Source: JAJFHI01 sp050633705
GTDB lineage: Bacteria > Pseudomonadota > Alphaproteobacteria > Rhizobiales > Hyphomicrobiaceae
Length of the DNA: 64,000 bases
NCBI GenBank assembly: GCA_050633705.1
Contig: JBOEGZ010000007.1
Span: 310,001 to 374,000 of the forward strand
Reading direction: 5' to 3'
A program made the position numbers and the translations under genes. The notes under the pieces were generated by a model. The model had not been told where the DNA came from and did not search any database. It saw only the letters and a program-made list of their open reading frames with translations. Numbering within the stretch: position 1 is the first letter of the stretch; the number at the start of each line of letters is the position of its first letter. Positions 8,992 to 18,315 of the stretch are shown piece after piece.

Positions 8992-9774
8992 GTGCCTAAT
9001 AGTGATAATACTCAAGTCTGCACCAAAAACGTAGGTCTGTTCGTCACTTGTCTGGTAGATTTTCTGCGACCCTCAATCGGATGGGCGGCAGTAAAGTTGT
9101 TGGAAGACGCCGGATGCACCGTCGACGTTCCATCCGCACAAACATGTTGTGGTCAGCCCGCATGGAATTCTGGCGATCGGTCTACAGCTCAAGAAATCGC
9201 ACGCAAAGTTATCGAGACTTTCGAGTCATACGACTATGTCGTGGTACCTTCTGGATCATGTGCGGCAACTGTCGTTAAAGATTTTCCGGAAATGTTGCGC
9301 GACGATATGGACTGGGCTGGGCGCGCGCGCGCTTTATCAGCTAAAACTCATGAATTGATTTCATTTCTTACCGATGTTCTCGATGTAAAAAACGTTGACG
9401 CAAAATTTTCAGGCGATGCAACGTATCACGATAGTTGTTCTGGCTTGCGCAGTCTCGGCATAAAAGTACAGCCGCGCCAATTGTTGGCGAGCATTGAAGG
9501 TATGCGGTTGGTGGAAATGCAAGACTCTGAGGTCTGTTGCGGGTTCGGTGGTACGTTTTGTGTCAAATATTCTGATATCTCGAACGTGATGGTGGGTAAA
9601 AAAACGACCAATGTGGACGCTACAGATGCGTCCTTACTCATGGCGGGAGACCTTGGTTGTCTGATGAACATCAAAGGCAAGTTAGCGCGTGAGAACAAAG
9701 ACGTTGAGGTTCGACATGTTGCAGAAGTTTTGGCCGGCATGCTGGACACACCAGGAATTGGTGACAAGCAATGA
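8992..9774 (+). CDS. lutA: Lactate utilisation iron-sulfur protein LutA (LldE)
   Basis: Subunit of the LutABC complex that oxidises L-lactate to pyruvate. The 260 residues carry two cysteine-rich CCG domains, seen as QTCCGQPAWN near the N-terminus and SEVCCGFGGTFC in the second half, as expected for LutA/GlcF-type proteins. I prefer GTG 8992 to the in-frame GTG at 8986 because AGGGAG (8981-8986) would overlap the earlier codon but sits five bases before the later one. The stop codon overlaps the lutB start (ATGA), so the two are translationally coupled. Confidence 0.9.
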   Translation: MPNSDNTQVCTKNVGLFVTCLVDFLRPSIGWAAVKLLEDAGCTVDVPSAQTCCGQPAWNSGDRSTAQEIARKVIETFESYDYVVVPSGSCAATVVKDFPEMLRDDMDWAGRARALSAKTHELISFLTDVLDVKNVDAKFSGDATYHDSCSGLRSLGIKVQPRQLLASIEGMRLVEMQDSEVCCGFGGTFCVKYSDISNVMVGKKTTNVDATDASLLMAGDLGCLMNIKGKLARENKDVEVRHVAEVLAGMLDTPGIGDKQ

Positions 9775-11198
9775 ACCAACACCCAAAAGCAAAAAATTTT
9801 CCAGACAACGTTGATCAGGCGCTCAACAATGAAACCTTGCAGGGTACACTTCGTCGTGTGAGCGGTGGATTTGTAGAAAAACGAGCGGTGGCGCGCGCCG
9901 ATCTGCCGGAATTTGACGATTTACGTGATAGCGCGCGCGCGATGAAAAATCATACGCTCGAACATCTCGACCTCTATTTAGAAGAATACGAAGAAGCCGT
10001 AACAAATGCTGGCGGACATGTTCATTGGGCAGAAAACCCAGAAGACGCGCGCCAAATCGTGCTTGATATCTGCGCAGATGCTAAAGCCAAGACCATCTGC
10101 AAGGGCAAGTCGATGGTGTCGGAGGAAATCGAGCTCAATCAGGCCCTGGAAGACAACGGCTATGAGGTCATCGAAACAGATCTCGGCGAATACATTATCC
10201 AATTGCGTCACGAAACACCCAGTCACATCATTGCGCCAGCCGTGCATGTGAACAAAGAGCAAGTCGAACAAGAATTTCGTACTGCCCACACTGAACTTGA
10301 TCCAAATCGCAGATTTTCCGACGCCTCAAGCCTTGTGCAAGAGGCACGACAGGTTCTGCGTGAACAATATTTTCGTGCTGATGTTGGTGTCACAGGTGCT
10401 AACATGTTGATTGCCGAAACCGGGCAGTCCGTCATCGTCACCAATGAGGGGAATGGAGATTTATCACAGTCGTTGGCGCGCGTTCATGTCGTGGTCACAA
10501 GCATTGAGAAGGTCGTCCCGACGCTTGATGATGCCTCGACAGTCCTACGGCTATTGGCACGCTCAGCGACCGGGCAACCGATCACGTCCTACACAACATT
10601 TTCAAACGGTCCACGTCGCGGCGATGACCCTGATGGGCCTGAAGGCTATCATGTGGTTCTTATCGACAACGGTCGCTCAAAGCTGCTTGGCAGTGATTTC
10701 CAAGATGTGCTTCGTTGCATTCGCTGTGGGGCGTGCATGAATCACTGCCCGGTTTATCAAGCGGTCGGCGGACATGCTTACGGTTCGGTCTATCCCGGTC
10801 CTATTGGAGCTGTCATCACGCCAGCTTTAAATGGTGTTGAAGAAGCAAAGCATCTTCCCAACGCTTCGACGTTTTGCGGACGTTGCGAAGCTGTTTGTCC
10901 GATGCGGATCCCACTGCCCAAAATGATGCGCCATTGGCGAGAGCGTGAATTCGACAAAAATTTGGGTCCACCTGCGGTGCGCTATGGCTTGTCGTTTTGG
11001 AGCTTTTTCGCCAAGCGTCCCAAGCTTTATCATTTTTGCACCAGCTTAGCCAACGCGACGCTGCGTGTTTTCGCCAACGGCAAAGGGCGGTTTTCTTATT
11101 TGCCTCTCGTAGGAGGATGGACACGCCACCGTGATATGGCCGCGCCGCAAGCATCGACGTTTCAAAGTCAATGGTCTCAACGTAAGAGGCAGTTATGA
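9771..11198 (+). CDS. lutB: Lactate utilisation iron-sulfur protein LutB (LldF)
   Basis: Electron-transfer subunit of the lactate oxidation complex, 475 residues. An N-terminal LUD domain is followed by a ferredoxin-like segment with two 4Fe-4S motifs: CIRCGACMNHCP at about 322-333 and CGRCEAVCP at about 367-375. Length and order agree with LutB. It overlaps lutA by four bases (ATGA) and lutC by four bases (ATGA), so all three are made from one message. Confidence 0.93.
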   Translation: MNQHPKAKNFPDNVDQALNNETLQGTLRRVSGGFVEKRAVARADLPEFDDLRDSARAMKNHTLEHLDLYLEEYEEAVTNAGGHVHWAENPEDARQIVLDICADAKAKTICKGKSMVSEEIELNQALEDNGYEVIETDLGEYIIQLRHETPSHIIAPAVHVNKEQVEQEFRTAHTELDPNRRFSDASSLVQEARQVLREQYFRADVGVTGANMLIAETGQSVIVTNEGNGDLSQSLARVHVVVTSIEKVVPTLDDASTVLRLLARSATGQPITSYTTFSNGPRRGDDPDGPEGYHVVLIDNGRSKLLGSDFQDVLRCIRCGACMNHCPVYQAVGGHAYGSVYPGPIGAVITPALNGVEEAKHLPNASTFCGRCEAVCPMRIPLPKMMRHWREREFDKNLGPPAVRYGLSFWSFFAKRPKLYHFCTSLANATLRVFANGKGRFSYLPLVGGWTRHRDMAAPQASTFQSQWSQRKRQL

Positions 11199-11869
11199 GG
11201 GCACGCGAACGAATATATCAAGGGATCCGACATGGCCTGGCACCCAGAGCAGAGCGCCAACGCACGAAGACTGCTTGGGCCAGTGCATCTCAAAATTTAG
11301 CACCAGCCGTTGCGCAACTTGAAGGTCGCGCGCGCATCGCTCAATTCCTCAAAAGCTTTCAGGACATGCACGGCACCTATACAGAGCTGTCGAATTTAGA
11401 CGAGCTGCCAGCGAAATTGACCGAGCAATTGCGTTATAGAAATTTAGGTCAAAGCGTTCGTTTGGGCTCTGAACCAGATTTTTCTGCGCTGGACTGGATG
11501 AGTATCGAAGTCAGCAATGGTCCTGGTCGTTTGAAAGAGCCAGCCACTTTGACCCGAGCCTTTTGTGCAAGTGCTGAAACGGGAACGATGATGTTCCTCT
11601 CAGGCCCGCAAAATCCTGTCACGCTTAACTTTCTCGGCGAAACCCATTTCACGGTATTGAAAAAATCTGAAATTGAAGCTGGATTTGAAGGTATGTGGAA
11701 ACGTCTGCGGGCTTCGGGTCAAGACCCACGCACGGTCAACCTGGTCACAGGACCGTCACGCACGGCTGACATTGAGCAATCACTGGAGCTGGGCGCACAC
11801 GGTCCCCTCGTTTTGCATCTGTTTTTGATTGACGACTTGAACTCACGAGACGACGCGCCGCAAGATTAG
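11195..11869 (+). CDS. lutC: Lactate utilisation protein LutC (LldG)
   Basis: Third subunit of the LutABC lactate oxidase, 224 residues, with the LUD domain in its C-terminal half. The conserved ending VTGPSRTADIEQSLELGAHG is clear. LutC lacks iron-sulfur cysteines. It is the last gene of the operon, and 341 bases without a gene follow. Confidence 0.9.
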   Translation: MRARERIYQGIRHGLAPRAERQRTKTAWASASQNLAPAVAQLEGRARIAQFLKSFQDMHGTYTELSNLDELPAKLTEQLRYRNLGQSVRLGSEPDFSALDWMSIEVSNGPGRLKEPATLTRAFCASAETGTMMFLSGPQNPVTLNFLGETHFTVLKKSEIEAGFEGMWKRLRASGQDPRTVNLVTGPSRTADIEQSLELGAHGPLVLHLFLIDDLNSRDDAPQD

Positions 11870-12210
11870 AGACTTGCCACCATCGTGATTGCCTCGAAGC
11901 AGTCTTACTCATCAACTTCGTTTCTGAGACCGCTTTTCGTCGTTTTGTAATTTCAACCCGCGCCCGACGGATCTCTTCGCATAATCCCAATGCTTTGGAT
12001 TTGCCCTCTTTGCGCATTTGGGGACACAGTCAAAATATCTAGAATAACTTTGTGATATGGCTTTAGGAGCTTTATTACCGGTGACCTGTGCATTGCAGCA
12101 AAGGTTTTTGTGTTGAATTAAAAAATTTGATCGCAAGGTTCGCGGTGCACGATTTTCATTGCTGGTCTAAGTTCGTTCTTATTGTGTTTAAGGGCCAAGG
12201 CTGAAAGACG
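11870..12210. other. Intergenic region before ada
   Basis: No gene seen. It contains an Ada box at 12124-12136, described separately. I see no clear hairpin terminator for the lut operon. Confidence 0.5.
12124..12136 (+). promoter_or_regulatory. Ada box upstream of ada
   Basis: AAT-TTGATC-GCAA reproduces the E. coli ada operator arrangement of AAT, six bases and GCAA, where methylated Ada binds to activate its own gene. It lies 75 bases before the ada start codon. This predicts methylation-induced autoregulation. The motif is short, and its placement in front of this gene is the main support. Confidence 0.55.
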
Positions 12211-13284
12211 ATGAGCGGTAGGCAAAAATTAAGAAATGATTTGCTCAGCGAAGATGATAAGTGGGCAGCGATTGGCGAGCGCAACAAGGCATTTGACGGT
12301 GTCTTCTATTATTGTGTCCTGACAACAGGTATCTATTGTCGGCCATCGTGCCCGGCGCGGCGGGCAAAGCGTGAAAATGTTACCTTCTTTGACACTCCCG
12401 AAGCTGCTGAAAATGCAGGATTTCGCGCCTGTAAACGCTGCAGGCCAAATGCGATGACGCTCGATCAGGACTTAGCACGGAAAATTACCGCGGTTTGCCG
12501 AATAATTGAAACGGCACAAGAATCACCAAAACTACAAGAACTGGCTGATGTTGCCGGACTAAGTTCTTATCATTTCAATCGTGTGTTTAAGCGACACGTC
12601 GGTGTAACACCGAAGGCTTACGCCTTGGCGCATCGGCAAAAGCAAGTACGATCAAATTTGAAGAAAATGGAGAGCGTGACCGAGGCAATTTATAACGCAG
12701 GCTTTAATTCAAGTGGACGATTTTATCATTCAGCAGCAGATGTTTTTGGCATGACAGCAAAAGAATTTCAAAACGGTGGCTCATCTGAGACGATTTCTTT
12801 GGCCGTCGGCACATGTTCGCTTGGTTCCATTCTTGTTGCTCAAAGTGAGGTTGGTATTTGTGCCATTGCATTGGGCGACGACCCTGAACAACTCGTGCGC
12901 GATGTTCAAGATCAGTTTCCCAAGGGAAATTTTGTTGCAGGAAATAAGTCATTTGAAAACGTCGTGACGCAGGTGATCGGCCTGATCGAAGCACCAGCAT
13001 CAAGTCTCGATCTCCCGCTTGATATTCGCGGTACAGCTTTCCAACATCGCGTGTGGGATGCGTTACGAAAGATCCCTAAGGGTTCCACTGTTAGCTACAC
13101 CGATATTGCTAAGGCAATTGGCAACCCGAATTCCGTTCGCGCTGTTGCACGAGCGTGTGCTGCAAATAAGATCGCTGTCGCAATACCATGTCACAGAGTG
13201 GTCCGCACCGACGGTGCACTGTCGGGCTATCGCTGGGGTATTGCGCGCAAAAAAGCCTTGCTTGCCAAAGAGGCAGGCCCGTGA
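12211..13284 (+). CDS. ada: Ada: methylation-response activator and O6-methylguanine-DNA methyltransferase
   Basis: Repairs alkylated DNA and acts as its own sensor. All domains are present in 357 residues. The N-terminal zinc domain has CRPSC and CKRC, whose first cysteine takes methyl groups from phosphotriesters. An AraC-type helix-turn-helix follows (LQELADVAGLSSYHFNRVFK, about 109-128). The C-terminal methyltransferase has active-site PCHRV. Length matches E. coli Ada (354). No alkB follows; the next gene runs in the opposite direction. The Ada box at 12124 fits autoregulation. Confidence 0.93.
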   Translation: MSGRQKLRNDLLSEDDKWAAIGERNKAFDGVFYYCVLTTGIYCRPSCPARRAKRENVTFFDTPEAAENAGFRACKRCRPNAMTLDQDLARKITAVCRIIETAQESPKLQELADVAGLSSYHFNRVFKRHVGVTPKAYALAHRQKQVRSNLKKMESVTEAIYNAGFNSSGRFYHSAADVFGMTAKEFQNGGSSETISLAVGTCSLGSILVAQSEVGICAIALGDDPEQLVRDVQDQFPKGNFVAGNKSFENVVTQVIGLIEAPASSLDLPLDIRGTAFQHRVWDALRKIPKGSTVSYTDIAKAIGNPNSVRAVARACAANKIAVAIPCHRVVRTDGALSGYRWGIARKKALLAKEAGP

Positions 13285-13354
13285 AAATTCGCATTGAAAC
13301 GCGATAGATAACTGTCGGCGAAGCGCCAGGGAATTCGATGTTGCCTCCAGCGCG

Positions 13355-13957
13355 TTAAGCGCGAACTTTGTTGAATGTCCTGGGATCTATTGTGTCTTGA
13401 ACTTCGGAGACAAAGCGTCGGCGCAACTTATTGAGAGCAAAAATTTGTTCGCTTCGATTTGCGGCGTTGGTTTCTTCTGAGATCATCCCCAATTTGTCAT
13501 AGACAAAAACCAACGTGTCGAGAATCGGCTGGCGATGGCCGCGATAGGCTGCGTCCTTGTTTGCGCCTTTGGCGGGGTCTTGCAGGTTTGGAAAGTAGAG
13601 ACGTCCCTCATCAATCAAAGCACTTAAGCGGCTACGCAGGCGAACAAACTCCTCACGGTCAAACATTGGCGTGGCAGCTGGGATATTGCTATTGGTGCGC
13701 TCTTCAATTTCGGCGAGCAATGTCAGGCAACTGCGAGACCATTCAATAATGTGATCTTCGCGGTGAAGACGCAACTGCCATCGATTGATACGCTGCTGAC
13801 GAGCAAAAACCCAAAGTGATAAAACCAGTGCAAACAGCGACAAGAACGCGGCGAGTGTTTCGCTAACAGCCGACAGCGCATTAATTTTTCCATCGATATT
13901 GAGTTTGGAAAAATCAAAAATCTCTAAAATGCCTTGAGGTATCATCGGCCAAATCAC
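13355..13957 (-). CDS. Single-span membrane protein of unknown function
   Basis: 200 residues with one strong hydrophobic helix at about 35-51 (FLSLFALVLSLWVFA), followed by a charged, mainly helical cytoplasmic-looking domain. That domain contains the segments EGRLYFPN and AYRGHRQPILD. The GTG start at 13957 is supported by AGGAG nine bases upstream. I do not recognise a named function, although motifs of this look recur in alphaproteobacterial hypothetical proteins. It is divergent from the kelch gene and convergent with ada. Confidence 0.7.
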   Translation of the reverse strand: MIWPMIPQGILEIFDFSKLNIDGKINALSAVSETLAAFLSLFALVLSLWVFARQQRINRWQLRLHREDHIIEWSRSCLTLLAEIEERTNSNIPAATPMFDREEFVRLRSRLSALIDEGRLYFPNLQDPAKGANKDAAYRGHRQPILDTLVFVYDKLGMISEETNAANRSEQIFALNKLRRRFVSEVQDTIDPRTFNKVRA

Positions 13958-14213
13958 TGAAAACCACTCCTGCGATTTTTACGTTTTTTAATATTGAGTT
14001 TTGAAATTAGCACCTAGACATAGGTCGGGCAAAGGCGAGTGATAGGGCTATTGACCCAATAGAGTATTGCAAAACCCGCAATAATGTCTTGGGGGCGGAG
14101 AAGAAAACGCATTGATGGCCCGCAATTGCGACAGATTTGAGCGCATGAACTATATTTAGGTTCAATAGAGGACGAACATGTTTTGGTCGTCGGGTTAGAG
14201 GTGGAGTTGAACT

Positions 14214-15224
14214 GTGCCAGCGATGAAGTATTTTTTGGGTTTGTTTTTGCATCTGCTGATGTGTGGCGGATCGGTAAGTGCGCAAGAAAATGCGAAATGG
14301 AATTCGCGCGCGACGCTTCTTGAAGCGCGACAAGAAATTTATGCCGGTGTTGCCAATGGTAAGATCTATGTCGCGGGTGGGATTGGCGCTGATGGGGCGC
14401 CGCTAGCAAGTTTTGAACGTTATCACCCAAAGGCCAATAAGTGGGAAGGTCTCCCACCTCTTCCCCAACCACGCCATCACGTCGCTGTGGTTGGTGTTAC
14501 GAATAAGGTTTTCGCAATCGGCGGCTTTACGGGGTCGTGGCCGAATTGGCAGGCGCAATCGAAAGTGAATGTTTTCGATTCAGAAAACATGACGTGGTCA
14601 ACAGGGCCGTCATTGCCACAGCCACGTGGAGAACAGGTTGCAGTTGTCGTTGGTCAAAATATTTTTGTGATCGGCGGACGCGTGAAAAAGACGCCAAATT
14701 CAGGAACGTTCTTTGAGCACATTGATACAAATCTCAATACGTGTTTTCTGGCAACAGCGAAAAAGTGGATGCCCTGCGCCCCTATGCCAACAGCACGAAA
14801 CAGCCACGCAGCAGCGGTTATTGATGGAAAAATTTATGTCGTCGGCGGGCGTCGAAATGTGTTCGATGCTGGCGGTCGTGTCACCATTGATAACCTTGCC
14901 ATATTAGAGGTCTATAATCCTGAAGCCAATTCTTGGACGACACGGGCCCCGATGCCCATTGCACAGGGTGGCTTGGCCGCGGCAGCGCATTCTGGAAGGC
15001 TTTATGTGTTTGGTGGAGAGCAGTTTACGCCTCATCAAAAGGTGTTTGCTAATGTCTGGGTCTATGATCCAGGTCTTGACCACTGGTCGGCGTTACCACC
15101 ATTGCCAACACCCCGACATGGCCTCGCCGCCGCCGCAATCGGTCAGGAGATTTATGCCATTGGAGGGGCAAGTCGGGTTGGATTTGGAGCGGTGTTAACG
15201 AATGAAGCGTTGATGCTCAAATGA
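14214..15224 (+). CDS. Exported kelch-repeat protein
   Basis: 336 residues starting with a signal peptide (hydrophobic stretch ending CGGSVSAQ, cleavage near 23-24). Six kelch blades follow, each marked by a Gly-Gly pair: VAGG, AIGG, VIGG, VVGG, VFGG and AIGG. This implies a six-bladed beta-propeller in the periplasm or outside the cell. Kelch propellers usually bind proteins or sugars, and some are sialate mutarotases (NanM-like). The AGE-family epimerase gene 258 bases downstream would fit a sugar role, but this is inference. GTG 14214 has GGAG seven bases before it; ATG 14223 is the alternative. Confidence 0.8.
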   Translation: MPAMKYFLGLFLHLLMCGGSVSAQENAKWNSRATLLEARQEIYAGVANGKIYVAGGIGADGAPLASFERYHPKANKWEGLPPLPQPRHHVAVVGVTNKVFAIGGFTGSWPNWQAQSKVNVFDSENMTWSTGPSLPQPRGEQVAVVVGQNIFVIGGRVKKTPNSGTFFEHIDTNLNTCFLATAKKWMPCAPMPTARNSHAAAVIDGKIYVVGGRRNVFDAGGRVTIDNLAILEVYNPEANSWTTRAPMPIAQGGLAAAAHSGRLYVFGGEQFTPHQKVFANVWVYDPGLDHWSALPPLPTPRHGLAAAAIGQEIYAIGGASRVGFGAVLTNEALMLK

Positions 15225-15482
15225 GGCGCTTGAAAGCAATGGTCATTACGAAAGCAAGTGTTAACGCTGCGAAGTCAGAAGGTTATCATGTCGTCTGTCG
15301 GCTGTGGTAGGTAACGAGAAGTTTGATGTTTTCTGTCCGGTTATGACCCAGCTTACGCGGTACAATCAGAATAGGAAATTATTCGGGCTGCCCACCGAAC
15401 TGAGTGGCGGTGTTTCTGATTGGGTCGCGCGGGCTGGATACTGTTTTTGTTGCAGTTGCGTTTGAGTACGAGGAGACTGCCC

Positions 15483-16646
15483 GTGCTGGCATGCGAAATT
15501 GATGCTTGGATTAAGACGGCCGGACACCTTTGGTTTGAAGCAGGCTGGGACCAGGTCAATGGTGGTTTTTTCGAACATCTAAACTCTGACGGCACGCCAG
15601 TTTTTGGCGAAGACCGTCGCGTACGTGTGCAGTTCCGGCAAATCTTTTCCATGTCGTTCTGTCACCATCATGGATATGTTGATTTTGTCGATCAGCGGAT
15701 TGATGAAGCAACACACTTTGTCTGGGATCGATTGTGGGGCGCTGGTGGCAAGGCGGGTTTTCCGCACGTCGTGACGCCGACCGCCGGTGTGAGTGATGCA
15801 CGCCGCGACACTTATGACCATGCATTTGCGATGTTGGCATTTGGCTGGGCGCATCACGTGACAGGCGCGCGCCACATTGCAGATAAGCTCTCGCAGATCA
15901 TTAGTTTTACAGAAAATAACCTGCTACATGACCAAAGTGGTTTCAAAGAAGCGCTTGGGGTCAGTGAGCCGAGACGACAAAATCCTCACATGCATTGTTT
16001 CGAAGCTTACCTTGCGCTTTTTGAAACGACAAAAAATTCGATTTTTCTTGATCGCATTGAGGCGCTGCTCGCGTTGTTCAAGAATAAATTTTGGGACAGC
16101 GAGCAACATTTGCTGCGTGAATATTTTTCCGATGACTGGAGCCGACATCCGTCCGATGAGCTATGGAATACTATTGAGCCTGGCCATATGGCCGAATGGG
16201 TGTGGTTGTTGCGCCGATATCAAGTTTTGACGGGTGGTGATGTCGACGCATTGTGTAAGCAAGTGTTCGCGAGAACCACAGAGCTTGGGCTGGATAATGC
16301 ATCCAAATGCCTTTGGGACGGCGTTGCTCCAGATGCCAGCGTCACAAAGGCAACCCGTCGCCTTTGGCCACAGACCGAGTTCTTAAAGTCTACAATTGCC
16401 GAATACAATTCTGGCAATAGCCATGCATTGCGGTCGAGTGAGAATAGTTTGCGCGTGTTGCATGCCGAATATCTAAACGGCAAGGTTGATGGCGGGTGGC
16501 ACGATCAATTCGACAGTAAAGGGCGATCGCTTAAGAATTTTATGCCAGCTAGCAGTCACTACCACCTCGTATTGGCCTTGCATGAAGCGCGCAAATCAGA
16601 ACGATTGATGCAGTGCATGGAGCCTTGTCACAGTTCTGTTTGTTGA
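15483..16646 (+). CDS. AGE-family sugar epimerase/isomerase
   Basis: 387 residues with the (alpha/alpha)6-barrel character of the N-acylglucosamine 2-epimerase/mannose isomerase superfamily. Features include ARRDTYDHAF, ECF-like HMHCFEAYL, EPGHMAEWVWLL, RRLWPQTE and the closing PASSHYHLVLAL, with many conserved His, Glu and Arg residues of the active cleft. Substrate cannot be read from sequence; mannose/fructose or a 2-epimerisable amino sugar are possible. GTG 15483 is chosen because AGGAG (15471-15475) lies seven bases upstream. An upstream in-frame start at 15420 has no such site. rmlC follows after 58 bases. Confidence 0.8.
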   Translation: MLACEIDAWIKTAGHLWFEAGWDQVNGGFFEHLNSDGTPVFGEDRRVRVQFRQIFSMSFCHHHGYVDFVDQRIDEATHFVWDRLWGAGGKAGFPHVVTPTAGVSDARRDTYDHAFAMLAFGWAHHVTGARHIADKLSQIISFTENNLLHDQSGFKEALGVSEPRRQNPHMHCFEAYLALFETTKNSIFLDRIEALLALFKNKFWDSEQHLLREYFSDDWSRHPSDELWNTIEPGHMAEWVWLLRRYQVLTGGDVDALCKQVFARTTELGLDNASKCLWDGVAPDASVTKATRRLWPQTEFLKSTIAEYNSGNSHALRSSENSLRVLHAEYLNGKVDGGWHDQFDSKGRSLKNFMPASSHYHLVLALHEARKSERLMQCMEPCHSSVC

Positions 16647-16704
16647 AGTTTCCAGGCAATCCACGCTAGCCTCCACAATTGTCCCATCAAATCAGGACCG
16701 GTTT

Positions 16705-17268
16705 ATGCATGTCGAGCCATTGAAGATCCCAGATCTAAAGCTTATTACGCCAAATATTTTCCGCGATGATCGTGGGTTTTTTTCCGAGACATTTAACAAA
16801 ATAGCTTTGGTTGAAGCGGGAATTGACGAAGAATTCGTCCAGGATAATCATTCCCTTTCGCGGGCAAAAGGCGTCGTGCGCGGGCTTCATTTCCAAACAT
16901 CACCGTTTGCTCAAGCCAAACTCGTGCGCGTCATTCGCGGCGCGATTTTTGATGTGGCTGTTGATATTCGTCACGGCTCACCGACTTTTGGCCAACATGT
17001 TGGTGTCGAGCTATCGGCTGAAAACTGGCAGCAATTATGGGTGCCGGTGGGGTTCGCGCATGGATTTTGCACGATAGAACCGGATACAGAAGTGATTTAC
17101 AAAGTGACGAACTTTTATAGTCCCGAACACGATACAGGAGTTGCGTGGGATGATGCCGACCTTGGCATAAACTGGCCGGTTTCGGGCGATGCGGCGGTGT
17201 TGTCGGAAAAAGATCGCAAGCATGCGGTATTAAAAGACCAGCCCGTTCATTTCACTTATGAGACGTAA
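16705..17268 (+). CDS. rfbC: dTDP-4-dehydrorhamnose 3,5-epimerase
   Basis: Third step of dTDP-L-rhamnose synthesis, acting on dTDP-4-keto-6-deoxyglucose in the cytoplasm. The 187 residues have the RmlC cupin pattern: FRDDRGFFSETF, the catalytic-His segment RGLHFQ and the later VPVGFAHGF. It is a complete gene of normal length. The other rhamnose genes (rfbA, B, D) are not in this window, so the gene is detached from its pathway partners. A related 3-epimerase specificity is possible. Confidence 0.88.
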   Translation: MHVEPLKIPDLKLITPNIFRDDRGFFSETFNKIALVEAGIDEEFVQDNHSLSRAKGVVRGLHFQTSPFAQAKLVRVIRGAIFDVAVDIRHGSPTFGQHVGVELSAENWQQLWVPVGFAHGFCTIEPDTEVIYKVTNFYSPEHDTGVAWDDADLGINWPVSGDAAVLSEKDRKHAVLKDQPVHFTYET

Positions 17269-17275
17269 TCGGGGC

Positions 17276-17989
17276 TTAGGTCTCGGTCAGAGACCAAGGT
17301 TTTGTTGATACTTCGATTGCGTTTCCACTATTTTCAATTGCAAGTGCGCCAGGAATATCTGGAGCAAGAGAAAAAGTGTGTAAATGCCATTGAGCAGCCG
17401 TCTTTTCACAACCGTCAATTTGAAGGATACGGGCTGGAAGATCATCGAGACTGACATCGAAGCTATCGAGACCACGTTGAATGCCTTCCCCAGTTGTTTT
17501 CAGGACCGCTTCCTTTAAGACCCAGCAGCGAAAAAACAACTCTTGTTGCCTGGTGCCTTTCGCCGTTGAAATAATTTGCCATTCTCGGGCCGTGAAGAAA
17601 CGTTTGGCAATGCGGATATCAATGTCGCGATGTTGTTCTATGTCGATCCCGACTTCGTTATTTGGTGATAACGCGAGCGCGGCCTGGCCGCCGCTATGGG
17701 CAATGTTGAAGTGAAGTGAAGGCTCGTTGGTTTGTGTTTCCAGCACCGGCTTGCCATGGGGCCCGTAAGAAAATACCAACGTTTCTGTCGTCGTATTCAG
17801 GGCACCTGCAAGAATTCGTCGAAGCCCGGCACGCGCTGCGATAAACTCATCGCGGTGGCGTGTTGATAGGAGCTTGCGTGCGCGATGGGTTTCGTCCGTC
17901 GAGAGGATTGCAGCGTGTTGTTCGCGCGCGGCTTCGTCGGCAAAGTGAAGTGGCCAGTGCCATATCTCAATATCGGATGCTTTTTGCAT
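17276..17989 (-). CDS. 4'-phosphopantetheinyl transferase, Sfp type
   Basis: Attaches the phosphopantetheine arm of CoA to carrier proteins. The 237 residues are the two-lobed Sfp size. The magnesium-binding motif GIDIEQ and the later FFRCWVLKEAVLKTTGEGI are both present. No polyketide or peptide synthetase lies nearby, so the carrier protein is unknown and it may serve fatty-acid synthesis. It faces rfbC tail to tail with seven bases between stops. Confidence 0.87.
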   Translation of the reverse strand: MQKASDIEIWHWPLHFADEAAREQHAAILSTDETHRARKLLSTRHRDEFIAARAGLRRILAGALNTTTETLVFSYGPHGKPVLETQTNEPSLHFNIAHSGGQAALALSPNNEVGIDIEQHRDIDIRIAKRFFTAREWQIISTAKGTRQQELFFRCWVLKEAVLKTTGEGIQRGLDSFDVSLDDLPARILQIDGCEKTAAQWHLHTFSLAPDIPGALAIENSGNAIEVSTKPWSLTET

Positions 17990-18051
17990 CGTTGGCTTTT
18001 AAATCGAGTTTGGACGAGAGAGAAGTCATAACTTCGTTTCCAATCCTCAGA

Positions 18052-18315
18052 TCAACGGCTGCAAGCTGTTCTTCGGGCCACGACTAAGGTGTCGAAACAG
18101 CCGTCTTTGGGAGTGCAATAGAGCTTTTCGGCCTTCGAGTACGACAATATCGCGACGTCAGTGCTGCAACGCACGATAAGCTCGGCAATTAAACCGCGAT
18201 CGGTAATAACTTCGATACCGGAATAATACCCACTACCGGAATAGGCCGGATACCGGGTAAAATTCCCTGTCACCGAATTTGCCATAACCACGGCACTTAC
18301 TGCTAACGCAAACAT
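18052..18315 (-). CDS. Small putative secreted protein
   Basis: If translated from ATG 18315 it is 87 residues, beginning MFALAVSAVVMANSV, a short hydrophobic leader. The remainder is rich in Tyr, Ser and Gly with four Cys (CST, YCT, GCF, ACS), which could form disulfides. AGGAG lies 12 bases upstream of this ATG, slightly far. A longer in-frame version from 18384 is possible. No family recognised. Confidence 0.4.
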   Translation of the reverse strand: MFALAVSAVVMANSVTGNFTRYPAYSGSGYYSGIEVITDRGLIAELIVRCSTDVAILSYSKAEKLYCTPKDGCFDTLVVARRTACSR

